From assembly GCA_009746045.1 (NCBI GenBank), contig RPFO01001922.1:7501-69500 (forward strand): a DNA stretch of 62,000 nt. Direction: 5' to 3'. Of this stretch, positions 26,524 to 39,283 are shown piece by piece; the stretch's first letter is position 1, and every line of letters begins with the position of its first letter. The DNA is from Mesostigma viride. Lineage: Eukaryota; Streptophyta; Mesostigmatophyceae; Mesostigmatales; Mesostigmataceae. The notes under the pieces are model-generated. The model was not told the origin of the DNA. It searched no databases and saw only the letters and a list, made by a program, of their open reading frames with translations. The position numbers were made by a program, and so were the translations under genes.

Positions 26524-27953
26524 TGCTGTGCTGGTTTATCATCGTTAAATTTGTTGTCTCGAACGGGTGATGTAAACCCATGAAGGATGTCAAATGGACA
26601 GTAAACTAGGTTCAACCACGCAAAAGTGGAAACCGCCTGGACAACAACTTGCATGCAATGTACATAATTTTGGAAGACGAAGTCAACAAGGGAAGACGCT
26701 CTTTAAGTCGGGGTGCTTAGATTTTCAGCAGTTTGTGATGCTGATACCCACTTGGACGAGAGCTTGGCATACACGCCTATTTTTAGTTCATTGATTGATA
26801 TATTTTAGCATAATAAAAAACAGGCGCAAGTACTTGGTGGCGTGCGCCATTTCACGTCCACACAATACCAAATCAGTGCACTAATCTAAACAAACCGCGT
26901 GCAGCTGCCCCCAAAGCAACCTGCCTGCCCAATCGCGCTGCTCAGTGACGTTTCTCAGTCCAGGCTCCCTCAATGGCATCTGGCACCAAAGCCTTCCAGC
27001 CTGCTGCTTTACCGCTATGGTAACTGATGACCTCTTCCCCCAGTTCCGATTGCCACCAGACCAAGTGACTGTTGTGGCCAAACCGCCAGATATGCCCTCC
27101 CCCCTCCCCCGTCCTAAGATTTCCAGCCCTGCTCTCCTCCCTCCCTGACTGTCCTGCATGTCGCCTGTTGGGACCACGTGAAAAAAGAGGGCTCTCACCC
27201 ACTCGGTAGCCACCCGCGCCCAAACTGGCTATCAAGTAAGAGTGACAAATGCGACAACCGACGCTTGCTGAGGCATGCTGAGGCAACCGAATAGCTGAGG
27301 TCTACCACCCGCACACTGCGTCTGGGCAGGCTCAAGAAAACTTTCCCCACCTGGTACGAAATACATTCTCTTGGCACAAAATGAACACGTCCGGGGCGGG
27401 CATGGGGTCGCACCCCACTATCATATGAAAAAAACATACAAAGTAAAAGCTATTTCTGCTGGTCACCTTCTTCCAATCAGACCTCCGCAGGCGTCCTAAT
27501 CAACCGTCCCTACAACAGGGCACAAAGCCCCAATCTTCCCCCCCCCCCCTCCTCCCCCCCCTTTCCTTGCCCACAAACTTAGCTCCCCGTCCCTGCCCCC
27601 CCCCCCCCCTTGTTTTTTTTTTTCCCACAGATTAAGAAGGTCCCGTCGATTCGAGCTTCTATCCACACGATGAGGGCCCTGTCCGTCATGATGTGAGGCC
27701 TGTCTGTCTGCGCGCCCCCCCCTTGGCAGCAGCGTGCCGGCAGTCACCATAACGTCCCCTCTCATACCAATGGGACAACCAGCGCAGGCCAGAAATATGG
27801 AGAATCTGGACCACGGTAGCTCCAGCCTGCTGATATCCCCTCTCCAACATTCACTGCACAGCTGCCGCACATCGTCGAGCTCGCGGAATTTTGTGGCGAA
27901 GGGTGGGAAAGATCAGCAGCGATTACGTGGCTTGCTCAGCGGTAACGACCGTG
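26524..27953. other. Gene-free region between the CBS and HPt genes
   Basis: Holds poly-C runs near 27540 and 27595 and a dispersed core repeat at 27771-27816. The part just below 27954 is the 3' flank of the HPt gene. No exon is supported. Confidence 0.4.
27771..27816 (+). repeat. Dispersed core repeat copy
   Basis: GGGACAACCAGCGCAGGCCA, then GAAATATGGAGAATCTGGAC. Confidence 0.8.
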
Positions 27954-30900
27954 CTATTTTTTGGGATCGTCGCCCCCATCTTCGTCCCCATCGTCATCCC
28001 CCGCGTCCTCCCCCGCGTCCTCCCCTGCGTCGTCCCCCGTGCCCTCAGACTTTTCTTCCGAGTTGAGGAGCTTGGCTTCCAGCTGCGCATGCATAGGCAC
28101 ACATAGGAGCCGCCAATAGGCACATATGAGAGGAATGGAGCAATTATAAACATAAACAACTTGAGGAAGATTGGCCTCCAGCTGCGCCCACAAATAAACA
28201 TAAGCATACGCATATTTGGACAGGGGGGGGGGGGGGGGAACATTTGCAAGCAAGGATGATGTAATGCTCCATTACATTATCAAAAAGGGCAATGTCAGCA
28301 AGTAGTCAAGGAAACAGAAAAGGCTAATAACGTAAATATTGAAGGAGTAAAGGACGAAGGGGTCCAACCTATTTGCACCGGGCAACCATGCAGGACATAG
28401 CACCACACCGTCGGTACCGTGCTTCTGCTAACGTGACGATTTCGTCAAATGTTGACAGAAAAACTAAATTTCGCCATGAAATGTCAACATTTCAGGATAA
28501 AACGTCAAAACGTTCACGCAAAAAATTTGCCGATTCGTCAACATTGTTACGTGCACGAAGTGGTCGTGCGTCAACCGGGCTTCGAACACAAGGGGTGTGG
28601 CGTCAACTGGCCCGGAGGGTATGGGCGCGGCGTCAGCCAGACAGCCAGACAGCCACAATAGATATTCCAACTGCTATAAACCATTGTTACGGTACTAGTA
28701 GACCGTACTACCCTTGCTGTCTGAGACTGTGAAGGCTACCGTGCGAGCCAAGTTTGATTGCCATGCATCTAGGCTAGGTTAAGGCTGAAACTCGGCGCCA
28801 TGGACAGTAATAATTGGACATTCTTCACGTAAAAAAGGAAGTGCAGGAAAGGACGCAGCAGCCGAGGGCAACTGCAGGCAAAGGATTATTTCATGGTCGC
28901 AACTTGGGATATACCGTTTCCAATAATTGCGTCGAGCATTCAATATTGCGATAAATAATGGCGAAAAGAAGATGTGGCATGTTTCTCAAGTCTGCTCCGC
29001 CGCTAGCTTGCTAACTGGGTGAACCGGCTTGGAACGATGAGGACAAAGATGTGGTGGATATTGGTCAAAGTTTGGCAGACGAGAGGCAGGGTAGGCGCCG
29101 TCGTGCCAAGTGGGCGAGGGTTCAGCGTGATGAGGAGGTTGGTGGGGAGGAAAACATAATGGGCACTGAAAAGGCGAAAGCGCCTGAGGATACCGCAACG
29201 GGAACTGCGGGACGAGGGTCGGCCGGCTTAGATGTCTTAATGAAAACAAAGTATTTGTGGCCGTCACCCCACCCATTTGCTGGCAACTGCATTATTGTTA
29301 TCTGTACTTCCCACTTTGCCCGGCGGCCACCACCCACCTCCAGCAGCTTGGTCAGGTTCTTCTTGACCAGGGCGTACTCCTCCTTGACCTCCTTGAGCTT
29401 TTCTCGACACCTGGCAGAACAGTGGCAGAGCAGTGGCAGAGCAGGACAAGGGATGATAAACATCAATAAGGATGTATGGGGCAGAGAACAAAAGATACAC
29501 AAACAAAAAACAAGGGAAAATAGATTATAAATTATGAATGGTAAATGGTAAATGATAAATGATAAATGATAAATGATAAATGATAAACGATAAATGATAA
29601 ATGATAAATGATAAATGATAAATGATAAACGATAAACGATAAACGATAAATGATAAATGATAAATGATAAACGATACATGGTAAATGATAAATGATAAAT
29701 GGTAAATGATAAATGATAAATGACAATGAACCATGAGCAGTAAAAATGAAGGGGGGATACAGGGAGTAATGAGTGGAATCATGCTAAAAACCACCCGCAA
29801 CGGGTGCACGTGTTTAATTAAAAAAATTAGTATATCCTAATCTAATTTAGTATTATGAATTTCAGTCAATTATAGTCAATTATAGTCTACTGTAGTCTGC
29901 TGAGTCTATTCTAGTCTGCTATAGACTTCTTCATGACCTACATGGTGGACCCGGGTACACGGATCCCATCACGTGCTGAGCTGTCCCGATGCGAGGAAAA
30001 AGAAATGAGATCCCGTGACAGCGATTGAGCAACGATACAGGAACTGAGACAACCGAACGAGCATCGAAACCAGACCAAGAACAGAGGGGCGAATCTAGGA
30101 ACATCCCACAGCAACTCGACAATGACCAACCGCGCCTAACTTAACAAGCCAGTGATACTAACGCGGTGATTTTATCGCCACCATAATCTCCAATACACGA
30201 ACACCATCAACGGTCAACTGATATGATCGATATCCATTTGTCACCCTTACCGCAATCACCGTAAAATAGCAATGGTCATTTAGTAGGCAATAATTGCATC
30301 GGTGTATCACTATTAATCATCAGCATCCTTCCTGCCTATGAACCTCGCACACCCACACCGGGGACCCGCCTACTAAATGCCCTAGAAGCATGCCTCAACA
30401 CCATGTGATATGAAACCAGGAGCAAAGGGACAACCCCAAGCGGCCACCCTCCTACAACATGCCTTAGTAGCCTGCCTCAACACCATTCGATAAGACAGCG
30501 GGAGAGAGGGGAAAACCCCCCCACCCCTCGGGAAAATTCAAATTTTCGCTTAAGGATTTCGTGGCTTTGTGAGCGCCATCCCTAGTGTCTCAAGGGCTTG
30601 AGGTCCATACTTCTAGGCCCATTAGAGCGCCTGTCAACAACGTCCACGGTGGATAATCTACTCTAACATGCCACCTGATCCCACATCCTAGGGACCTCTA
30701 AAAACATACCTGACTCCCCCGCCCCTCCCACTTTCTTCACCTCCTAGCTCACGACTCTTAACTGACCCGTCCAGGGAAAAAAGAAAAAAAGAGAACATCA
30801 ACCTAGAATACGCCATGGTGGGCGAGGCAGGTGGCCTTCATACTTCTTCAACCGGTCTCCTCCCTGGACCACCTCTCACGGCCCGGGCGGGCGACCATCC

Positions 30901-33900
30901 AAGGTAAAGCCAACAATTAGTCGATGAAATCACACAGCAAGTATCTAGGCAGGGAGCATGTAGCCAGGGCCACATATTCCCTTTGCTCGCCGTGAGCCAT
31001 CTATGTCGTGTTAGCCAATGGTGAAAGGTACAAACAAATCCCCCTGGGTGCTTATGTCTGTGTTCATGCCCTAAGGGCTACCCAAGAAGGGCTGTGGACC
31101 GCGGGGGGGGTAGGGGTAGGGGTAGGGGTAGGGGTAGGGGTAGGGGTAGGGGTAGGGGCAGGGGCAGGGGTAGGGCTAGGGCTAGGGCTAGGGCTAGGGC
31201 TAGGGCTAGGGCTAGGGCTAGGGCTAGGGCTAGGGCTAGGGCTAGGGCTAGGGCTAGGGCTAGGGCTAGGGCTAGGGCTAGGGCTAGGGCTAGGGCTAGG
31301 GCTAGGGCTAGGGCTAGGGCTAGGGCTAGGGCTAGGGCTAGGGCTAGGGCTAGGGCTAGGGCTAGGGCTAGGGCTAGGGCTAGGGCTAGGGCTAGGGCTA
31401 GGGCTAGGGCTAGGGCTAGGGCTAGGGCTAGGGCTAGGGCTAGGGCTAGGGCTAGGGCTAGGGCTAGGGCTAGGGCTAGGGCTAGGGCTAGGGCTAGGGC
31501 TAGGGCTAGGGCTAGGGCTAGGGCTAGGGCTAGGGCTAGGGCTAGGGCTAGGGCTAGGGCTAGGGCTAGGGCTAGGGCTAGGGCTAGGGCTAGGGCTAGG
31601 GCTAGGGCTAGGGCTAGGGCTAGGGCTAGGGCTAGGGGTAGGGGTAGGGGTAGGGGTAGGGGTAGGGGTAGGGGTAGGGGTAGGGGTAGGGGTAGGGGTA
31701 GGGGTAGGGTAGGGGTAGGGTAGGGGTAGGGGTAGGGGTAGGGGTAGGGGTAGGGGTAGGGGTAGGGGTAGGGGTAGGGGTAGGGGTAGGGGTAGGGGTA
31801 GGGGTAGGGGTAGGGGTAGGGTAGGGGTAGGGGTAGGGTAGGGTAGGGGTAGGGGTAGGGTAGGGGTAGGGGTAGGGGTAGGGTAGGGGTAGGGGTAGGG
31901 GTAGGGGTAGGGGTAGGGGTAGGGGTAGGGGTAGGGGTAGGGGTAGGGTAGGGGTAGGGGTAGGGGTAGGGGTAGGGGTAGGGGTAGGGGTAGGGGTAGG
32001 GTAGGGGTAGGGGTAGGGGTAGGGGTAGGGTAGGGGTAGGGGTAGGGTAGGGGTAGGGGTAGGGGTAGGGGTAGGGGTAGGGGTAGGTAGGGGTAGGGGT
32101 AGGGGTAGGGGTAGGGGTAGGGGTAGGGGTAGGGGTAGGGGTAGGGGTAGGGGTAGGGGTAGGGGTAGGGGTAGGGGTAGGGGTAGGGGTAGGGGTAGGG
32201 GTAGGGGTAGGGGTAGGGGTAGGGGAAGGAGGAGGGGGAGGCCCCCTCAAGCAAACACTGATCCATGCATCAGTTCCCCGACAGCACCACTCACCCCTTA
32301 ACGTCCTTTTCTTCACAGAATTTCCGAAATGCGATGCACGCGTGCGCCACCTTGGGCGCACCGATGCTGTCACACCCACATCCATGACGTCAGCGACAGG
32401 TCCAAGTAAATAAATATGATGTCAGTGGCACTGGGCGGCAAGCGCCAGAAAAAATGCAGCAATTACCAGCCTGCAAGGCGCACACGAAACGTGTGCAAAG
32501 GGAATGGAGGTGTGCAACTGGAATTTCCCCCCACCTCCACCTTTTACAAAATTGACAGGGCGAGCTTGCCTTGCGCAACGATGCCTCCCCCTCGCCCTCC
32601 CCCCCCCCCCCCCCCCCCCTGCCCCTAGCCCCCTGCCCCAAAACATAACCCCACAAAGGCCACTACCCTCATCCCCAGCTTGGGTCTTTTACCGGTTTGA
32701 TTGGGCCCACCGGGTCTTTCACCTGTGTGGATGTGCCTTCGCCACCTCCTGCCTACCCCGGTTTTTTCCCTTGGCAATAATCTCGACTCGCGACATTGAT
32801 GCTGAACAGAACGGAAGGAAATCGCTGTTAAAATAACTCCCGAACTACTAGAACACTTGACATCTTGCGCGCCTGTCCCAGAACACATACAACAGGCCAA
32901 ACGATGATCTCCCTCAGATGGATCCCAATACGGATTGGCAAGCGATGGGCCATTGCAAAGCGCGAAGGCCCGCACAAGCCCGCATCCGCGGCTACTTAGG
33001 AATGGCCTTACAGCTGCATAGAAATTGGCCCCACCCGGCCAGGATTCATGGGCGTGACGGACACTAATAGAAACAAGATGCCCTGATTGTAAGAAATGAA
33101 CACATAACAAGGCAAGCAAGTACCTATTTGGCCATCTTCAGCAGAACTTCCAACCAAAACAGGTTCTCACGCAGCAAAAGACCCAACACACTCAGGACTC
33201 TCTGGTACCCCTTCATGACATCCGACCATCTCATACACTCTTATGTTCCCTTGCTTCCCACCTGTTGGATATAAGGCCATGGGACCGATCAGACAGGGGT
33301 TCTGGGCAGCTGGGAAAGTAAACAGCCAAAGGCCTGCCTGCCCCCCCCCCCCCCCCCCCCCCCCCACTTCGCCCCCCCCCCCCCCCAAGGAAAACAGACG
33401 CTTTTCCCCAACCCTCCGACCCCACAAGAAGGAAAAATCCTACAGGTTTCCATCACTCACCCAAAAAAGAATGATGGAAGTGAACAACCAGGGGGGCAGG
33501 GAAGAAGGATGTTATGCTGGCAGCAGCCGCAACGATGGCGCTTACATCGGGAGCCCATTTCCCCGACTTTAAGTGACGCAGAAATCGGGAAATGGCTGCC
33601 TCGCAAAAAGAATGCCTTGCATGAAGATTTCCCTCCAGGGATCCAAAACTCCACTGAAGGAACCCAACTTTGCTCTGGCGGTGCAAGAATCTCATCCCCC
33701 ATTTAGATCGTCAAGGCTGATAAAACATTCTCTAGCTTATATCCGTTTGAAGACGCTGGCCACTTGAGATGACCAAAGGATATACATACAAGACTGAGTT
33801 AAGGTGAAGCGCCAATTGCTCACACAGAGTCGGCGGTGTACACATACACTAGCCCGGGCAACTCCCGATCATGAAGGAAGGCAACCACATCTTCCATATG

Positions 33901-34579
33901 ACCTTTTGCTGCCATGTAGCATCGCCAAAAGGCACCATGCCAATAGCCACAAGCAAGTGCAGCCACAAACCTCGCGCTGCACCCCTTGAGCTGGTGTACC
34001 ACTCCATCCACCGTTTTGAAATCAGCGTCGTCCACGGCCCTGCAGGAGAGCGTGGAACACACGGGAGGTGGCACGGTTCGGCAGGGAAGCGCGTGGGCAC
34101 GCCAAAACGCACGAAATTCAAAGCCGCGACCCGGAGCAAATATTGCCTTTGATTGATAGTCTATGCCCCATGGCAGGTGCGTTACTGCCCGAAAGCATGC
34201 TTCCTGGCCCAGCCAATGAAAAGTGGGCAACTGCGCGGGGCAGGCCACTACATCCGGTCGTCCCTAGGACTCACAAGATTTCGTCCAGCTTCTCCAACTT
34301 CTCCGTTGAATCATCGAAGAACAAACCGATCACCTCCTGAACAAACTGGGGATTTGAGTCGTCCTGCAGCTGTTGCAGCTGCGTGAACTGGTCATCCAGA
34401 AGGCCCTGCGCGAAAAATGGGAGCCAGCCGTAAAAAGGCATTTGCCCCCGATATCAGCCTCCCAGTTTAACGCCCGTTTCCGCCAATGTCTCAACTGAAT
34501 TAGGGCGCCCGAGAATTACCTGCTCCATTAACCGGTCCTGAAGCTCCCTGATCTCCGCGGCGATATCTTCGTTGGACAT
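27954..34579 (-). CDS. Histidine-containing phosphotransfer (HPt) protein, plant AHP-like, six exons
   Basis: Exons are 34579-34520, 34405-34275, 34039-33971, 32366-32295, 29410-29338 and 28082-27954. All introns are GT-AG, phases 0, 2, 2, 2, 0, and every junction restores the frame. The protein has 177 residues: [17 protein letters not shown], then [48 protein letters not shown] with the phospho-accepting His79, [39 protein letters not shown], and an acidic tail ([18 protein letters not shown]). This is the full four-helix HPt fold, carrying phosphate between sensor kinases and response regulators. The Asp/Gly-rich tail of about 30 residues is not usual for plant AHPs. CDS is 534 nt in 6.6 kb. 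Intron 4 contains a 1.1-kb G-rich array, and intron 5 an echo of exon 6. Confidence 0.94.
28165..28200 (-). repeat. Echo of HPt exon 6 acceptor and 5' edge
   Basis: On the minus strand GTGGGCGCAG is followed at 28181 by CTGGAGGCCAATCTTCCTCA. The true exon 6 (28082) reads CTGGAAGCCAAGCTCCTCAA after GCATGCGCAG. The echo lies 99 bp upstream of the real exon in transcript sense and keeps the acceptor. Confidence 0.75.
28448..28492. repeat. Perfect 10-bp inverted repeat
   Basis: AAATGTTGAC and GTCAACATTT are separated by 25 bases, inside HPt intron 5. A third GTCAACATT lies at about 28537. Confidence 0.7.
29537..29730. repeat. (GATAAAT)n heptamer array in HPt intron 4
   Basis: About 27 units, with GATAAAC and GGTAAAT variants. 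The Tyr/His/Leu-rich frames on the minus strand are repeat translations. Confidence 0.93.
31103..31170. repeat. (GGGGTA)n block, left
   Basis: About 9 units ending in GGGGCA variants, at the left end of the large array in HPt intron 4. Confidence 0.92.
31171..31635. repeat. (GGGCTA)n block, about 77 units
   Basis: No interruption is visible over about 465 bp. It is the same hexamer as in CBS intron 2. Confidence 0.95.
31636..32227. repeat. (GGGGTA)n block, right, about 98 units
   Basis: GGGGTA units with several GGGTA slips. It ends 67 bp from HPt exon 4 (32295). The G-rich strand is plus, the template strand of the HPt gene. Confidence 0.95.
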
Positions 34580-35594
34580 TTTCTTGCAAGGCTATAAACA
34601 ATGTGATCTAAAATAGACACCGTGTCGCGGGAGACGCCTGCGGCTACGCGCTACATACCCTTAGCTGCGGCCATGCCCCAGGCCTATCGATCCCGAAAAC
34701 GCCAGCAAGTAGGCAATTCGAAGACAACGCAGGAATTTGCTGCCGTCTATCGTAGGAAAACGCACGAGCCTCACGCAAGCACACGACCTCGGCCTGCTGA
34801 GGCTGCAAGGTGGAGAGGGCAGCCCGTGGCCTTGGGCAGCTGCTGCGCTGCTCATTCCCGCCCGTCTAAGGCGCTATCGCAGTTGCATCCTACGGGGGGG
34901 TTCTGGAAAACGACGGATCCCTGATTCCCTGTCCCTAGACCCTAGCGTCCGAACTCGTGAACTAGATTGCGAGAATGATCCAGCCGAGTACCTTTGACTG
35001 ACATCCATGGTACAGTATTCATGATCATTGACGAAAAATCGCGAGTCCAGACTCCAGGCGTTTCTGACCGGAGCTTCGTGGGGGTAAAGACGGCGCCGCA
35101 TTGGCCGCAGATATTTTCGAAAGGGAAAAACGCTGGACAGGGATCCTACTTGTGTTCAGTTCTTTTGTTCCAACGCCGGTTGAGTGGAGCCAGAGAGGAG
35201 CCACAGACGGGTCCTGCCTCGTGACGTGTTGAGTTGGCCACCAGCAAAAGTTCTCATTTGCCCGAATAGAGCTTCCTACGGACGGGTGGTGGGCTGGCAC
35301 CCGTCCTCCGTCGTTTAAAGAAAAAAAGAATTAAATTCGCATTTAAATTAAATTTAAAATTCATTCAAGTGAACCCTGAGTGAACCACTGTTGTTTGGAC
35401 AACGAAACTGGTCAGTTCAGTCAGTCAGGCAGGCAGGAATTCAGCTTCCCACGCTGGCGAACCATCCGAGATTCCGATCATGCACCACCACAACAATATC
35501 ACCAGGCTTGATGACGAAGGCAATATATTCCAAAATTCACACCATGCGAAAGATACGAAGTCGAATTATAGGACTCATGAAGCAATCATCAAGC
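34580..35594. other. 5' flank of the HPt gene
   Basis: No exon or element is recognised. This is the likely promoter region of the HPt gene. AT-rich at 35330-35365. Confidence 0.35.
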
Positions 35595-36300
35595 CGGAGA
35601 CAACCAGCGCAGGCCAGAAATCGGGAGAATCCGGACCATGGTAGCTCGAGCGTGCCGTTATCTTGTCCGCGTTTTCGAGTCGGTCAGGATGATGCCGGAA
35701 TATGAATGGATGCAGATGACCTAGACGGTGGGGCCGATGACGACCGGAAACAGCTTGCTTGATCATCAACTGAAGGCGTGTGTTTCGAGCCTAATTGGCC
35801 GGGAGCTGTGTCTAGTGGTGAGCACCATTGCTGCAATCGCTCTCCCACATGAATTTACGAGGAAATACCCGCAAATGGAAAACCACTGAAAAGGTCTAGC
35901 TAGTCAGTCATTACGATAGCCATTGATCAAGGAGTGAGACAATCGCGCAGGCCAGAAATCGGGAGAATCCGCCGGACCATGGTAGCTCGAGCCTGCCGTT
36001 ATCTTGTCCGCTTGTTTGAGTCGTTCAGGATGATGAAGATGAATGGTGATGGACTGAAATGTGTAGGCGCCGTGTGCATTGAAATTATGGCTGGCTTACG
36101 TGTAGAGCCGGCGACTAGATGACCTAGACGGTGGGGCCGGAAACAGCATGCTTGATCAGGGCGTGTACATGTTTCGAGCCTAACTGGCCCGGAGTGTCTA
36201 GTGGTGAGCACCATTGCTGCGATCGCTCTCCCACCATTCACGAGGAAATACCCGCAAATGGAAAACCACTGAAAAGGTCGGCTAGCTAGTCAGCCATCAC
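35595..36300 (+). repeat. Dispersed repeat, two tandem copies (about 338 bp apart)
   Basis: GACAACCAGCGCAGGCCAGA at 35600 and GACAATCGCGCAGGCCAGAA at 35938 start two similar units. Both contain TCGGGAGAATCC, ACCATGGTAGCTCGAGC, GCCGTTATCTTGTCCGC, GACCTAGACGGTGGGGCC, TTTCGAGCCTAA and the end AAAACCACTGAAAAGGTC. No ORF and no clear terminal inverted repeat. Possibly a SINE or MITE family; class unresolved. Confidence 0.8.
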
Positions 36301-36509
36301 GTTAGCCATGCCATGATTCCAAACGTCCAAGAACTCCACACGGTGCAAAGGCAAAAAGCCGGAGGACTGCACTTTCAAATGTGCAGCGGGAACCAAAAGC
36401 CCGCGTATGCCAGAAAACATCGTGTTTTCTTTAGCGACGCGACGATGTGGACAACGAATCCAGTGCCAAGCTGCTCGGAACGGCCGCAAAGGAGATCTGG
36501 CATCACAGG

Positions 36510-38063
36510 GTTCAGATGTGCGGAGATACTACGCGATCCAACCGGTCCACGACCTGTTTGTAGAGCTTGTGCCAAGGGGCAGCACCGAACAGACGTGGGT
36601 GACGTTGCAAAAAACACCGGACTTGACGGAGCATAATGTCTCGGTCATAGTCTTTGACCAATTGACAAACGATGCAAGAGTTCAACAAGAGTCGTGATGA
36701 AATCGACACGATAAGAACAAAGACGGGAAAAACGATATTGTAACTGACTAAGAACAACACCATATTTTGATGTGTGGGAAAGGAGACTGTGAATATCGGG
36801 GTAACGAATAAAAGGAATTTGCTGGTATTTAGGATCCTTGCGCTTATCATAGACAGCCGTACGCCAGCCCTTCCTGTTATGGGTATAATGTTAAGATCGA
36901 GGTAATTGCAATTAGTATCCTCCGACGTGAGCTTTAATGTGAGGGACGCTTGCGGGTAGATGCCAGGCAGACCAGCGGTGATATACAAATGGGTTGCGAA
37001 ATCAGGGTTGTCGAAAGCGATGACATCATCAATGTACCGACATGTATGGATAAAACGCCTGATGAGAACATCATCGTTTGAGGCAATGAGATTCTCCATG
37101 AATGCAAGCTCATAAGTGTATAGATAGAGGTTTGCAAGGAGCCCTGCACAGTTAGTGCCCATAGGGATGCCGATAGCTTGTTGGTATACATAGGAAGTGC
37201 TTTATCTGTGGTGTTGAGCCAGGTGGTGCGGTGGACCTGCCGGAGACGGTAATCAAGCCTGTTGAGACGTGCATTGCATTCGTGAATTGACGGCGCGAAA
37301 CCACGGTTCCATGGCAAGGGGAACAAGCTGTAGGTCCGTGCAAATGGCATTGCAAAATTTGCGCAGTGATGTTGAGAGCAGTGCATTCACCTCAATTTGG
37401 CACAAGTGGGCTGGACCCACGGCCGAAAGTTGGTGCCTTTGGCAAAAAGGTCTACAAGCGTGTGGCTCGGCAGGATGCTGAGGTCAGCGGTCATGACGTG
37501 CTAGCTGTGAGGTGGGATCAAGGTACTTGAAATACCGTTGTTGTTGGCAGGCTAGGGGCAGGGTCCTGCCAAGATGGTGGCCAGTTCGGTGGGCGTTGTA
37601 TCGCGGCTGACCTTAACCCGTTGCTGAAAACCATTTGGCCCAAGGTGGGAGAGTAATGCCAGGCGGCAATGGGAGTGCCGAAAGTGTTGCGCACCACGAG
37701 CGGCATCGCAGCCTGCACTTGCGGCAAATGGAGAATGTGTGGCAAACACAGCTCATCCATGGATCGCAGCATCATGAATGAAAGGTGAGATCACTCAGAT
37801 CAGTAAACGACGCGTACGCAGTGCATCTGCATTCCCATTGACACGGTGCCGAATGATACGTGAGAGAAGGCCTCGCAGACTAGTGGCATGGGAGCGGGGG
37901 ACTTGCAGATCAGCTGGGGAGCACGACCCGACGGCAATGTGTAAGCTGGTAAGCTTCTTCAAGCTGCATGCAGGCTTCGAGATAGGATGCATGAAAGTTG
38001 CCGCGTTGCATAAGCCGAGACATGTGACGTAGGCAGCGGAGACTGGTGGAGTAAAGGGAAGGA
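36510..38063 (-). pseudogene. Penelope-like element, reverse transcriptase part
   Basis: MGTNCAGLLANLYLYTYELA, RFIHTCRYIDDVIAFDNPDF (catalytic YIDD) and IYPQASLTLKL are the conserved RT blocks of this family, followed by NYLDLNI. After frame changes come VYDKRKDPKYQQIPFIRYPD, YGVVLSQLQYRFSRLC and a C-terminal piece. Upstream pieces include LVDLFAKGTNFRPW. At least three frameshifts make it dead. The upstream end of the same element lies beyond the gypsy insertion, at 54445-54960. Confidence 0.82.
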
Positions 38064-38068
38064 GCGGG
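38064..38068. other. Target duplication of the gypsy element, left
   Basis: GCGGG directly before the LTR, matching 54440-54444. Confidence 0.9.
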
Positions 38069-38639
38069 TGTTACGCCGCAAGCCTCGGCCACCACCTCTA
38101 CCTCTACCTGTCCTGATACTACCTAAACTAGTGAGGCTGCTTCTATTTACACCCCTAGCGAAAGACGACCGAGACGAACCAGATCTCAATGCATTTACAT
38201 ATGTACTACTGTAATACGCCCTAGGCCATTTAATCAAACCCGTTTACTCCAGGAAAAGAGGAAGGAAACACAACTACACTGCCGTGACCCAAGCCTATAT
38301 GTGTTAATTCATTTAACACACGCCGAGTGACCACACAAGGAGTGGAACGTGCATAAATGGTCACCAACGGTCCAACAGGCTCGGGCCGACCTGGCCCTCG
38401 CCTGCAGAAACACAGAAACACAAGCAGGTGCACAGATGCACGCCTGTCCACTACATTCTACAAAAGGATAAGGACCACTAATATAGTACGCGGCGCGGCG
38501 CCCAAAGGCACCCACTATACCACAGTACTGTTACGGGGACAATCATGTCCAAACTAGAACTGCACGTAACCTAGGAACAACCGAGGCCAAGGACCTAATT
38601 TACGTCCGTAACTACAACGAATTGTTACGCGACGTAACA
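38069..38639 (-). repeat. gypsy 3' LTR
   Basis: Plus-strand ends TGTTACGCCGCA and GCGACGTAACA. It matches 53869-54439 with differences near 38220, 38272 and 38290. Confidence 0.94.
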
Positions 38640-38754
38640 CCTCCCCCCCCACAAAGGTAGGGAGCCCTCTCCCTACGCCGAGAGGAGGGAACCAAAGGGG
38701 TAGGAAAATAATCCTAATGCACCCAGCACATACCAACACACTCGATAGACCATC
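38608..38754. repeat. 147-bp direct repeat flanking the TRIM, left copy
   Basis: From GTAACTACAACGAATTGTTA to CTCGATAGACCATC; repeated at 40766-40912. It covers the end of the gypsy 3' LTR, the polypurine tract and adjoining internal DNA. Confidence 0.93.
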
Positions 38755-38759
38755 ATACA

Positions 38760-39283
38760 TGTTTAAAATATGTATAATGCGTTACTTGGTCAACATGATA
38801 ATTGACGTAATTCATTAGAATTAATTAACGCATATTGGCAGCACGGCTATGGCATTGCCCTTGCCATCGGGCAGCCATTAGCCTAAATTGCTACATTGTC
38901 ACTTGCTAGCAAGGAAAAGGGGAGAGTTCGTGGAGTTGCCAACCCTAAAATCATGCACGGCGGCATGGGGTCGGCACTACCCTTGGCGACAATCTAACGG
39001 CTGGCACAAATGACAGGTCAGCATCACTAGTGGTGTCGAATGCATGCATACGGTGCACATTCTAGAAAGTACTGCGCACAGGTGCAGGCGCATCATGACG
39101 TGGACATAGGTACGGCCACTCTAATTATCGCCACACATATTGCACGCTCAGTGCCGGAATAGGACCATCGGCACTAAATATCTCACTCGCCACTATATAA
39201 AATGTGATGCGATAAGTTGGAATAGCACACGGCTAGACTACCTAGCATAAATACACGGCAAGAGGTGGGCATAACCTCAGACA
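38760..39283 (-). repeat. TRIM 3' LTR
   Basis: TGTTTAAAATATGTATAATG to ATAACCTCAGACA on plus; same as 40242-40765. Confidence 0.93.

Noticed and set aside
31008-32385. Leu-Gly, Ala-Arg and Pro-Tyr repeat proteins
   Set aside because: Translations of the hexamer array inside HPt intron 4.
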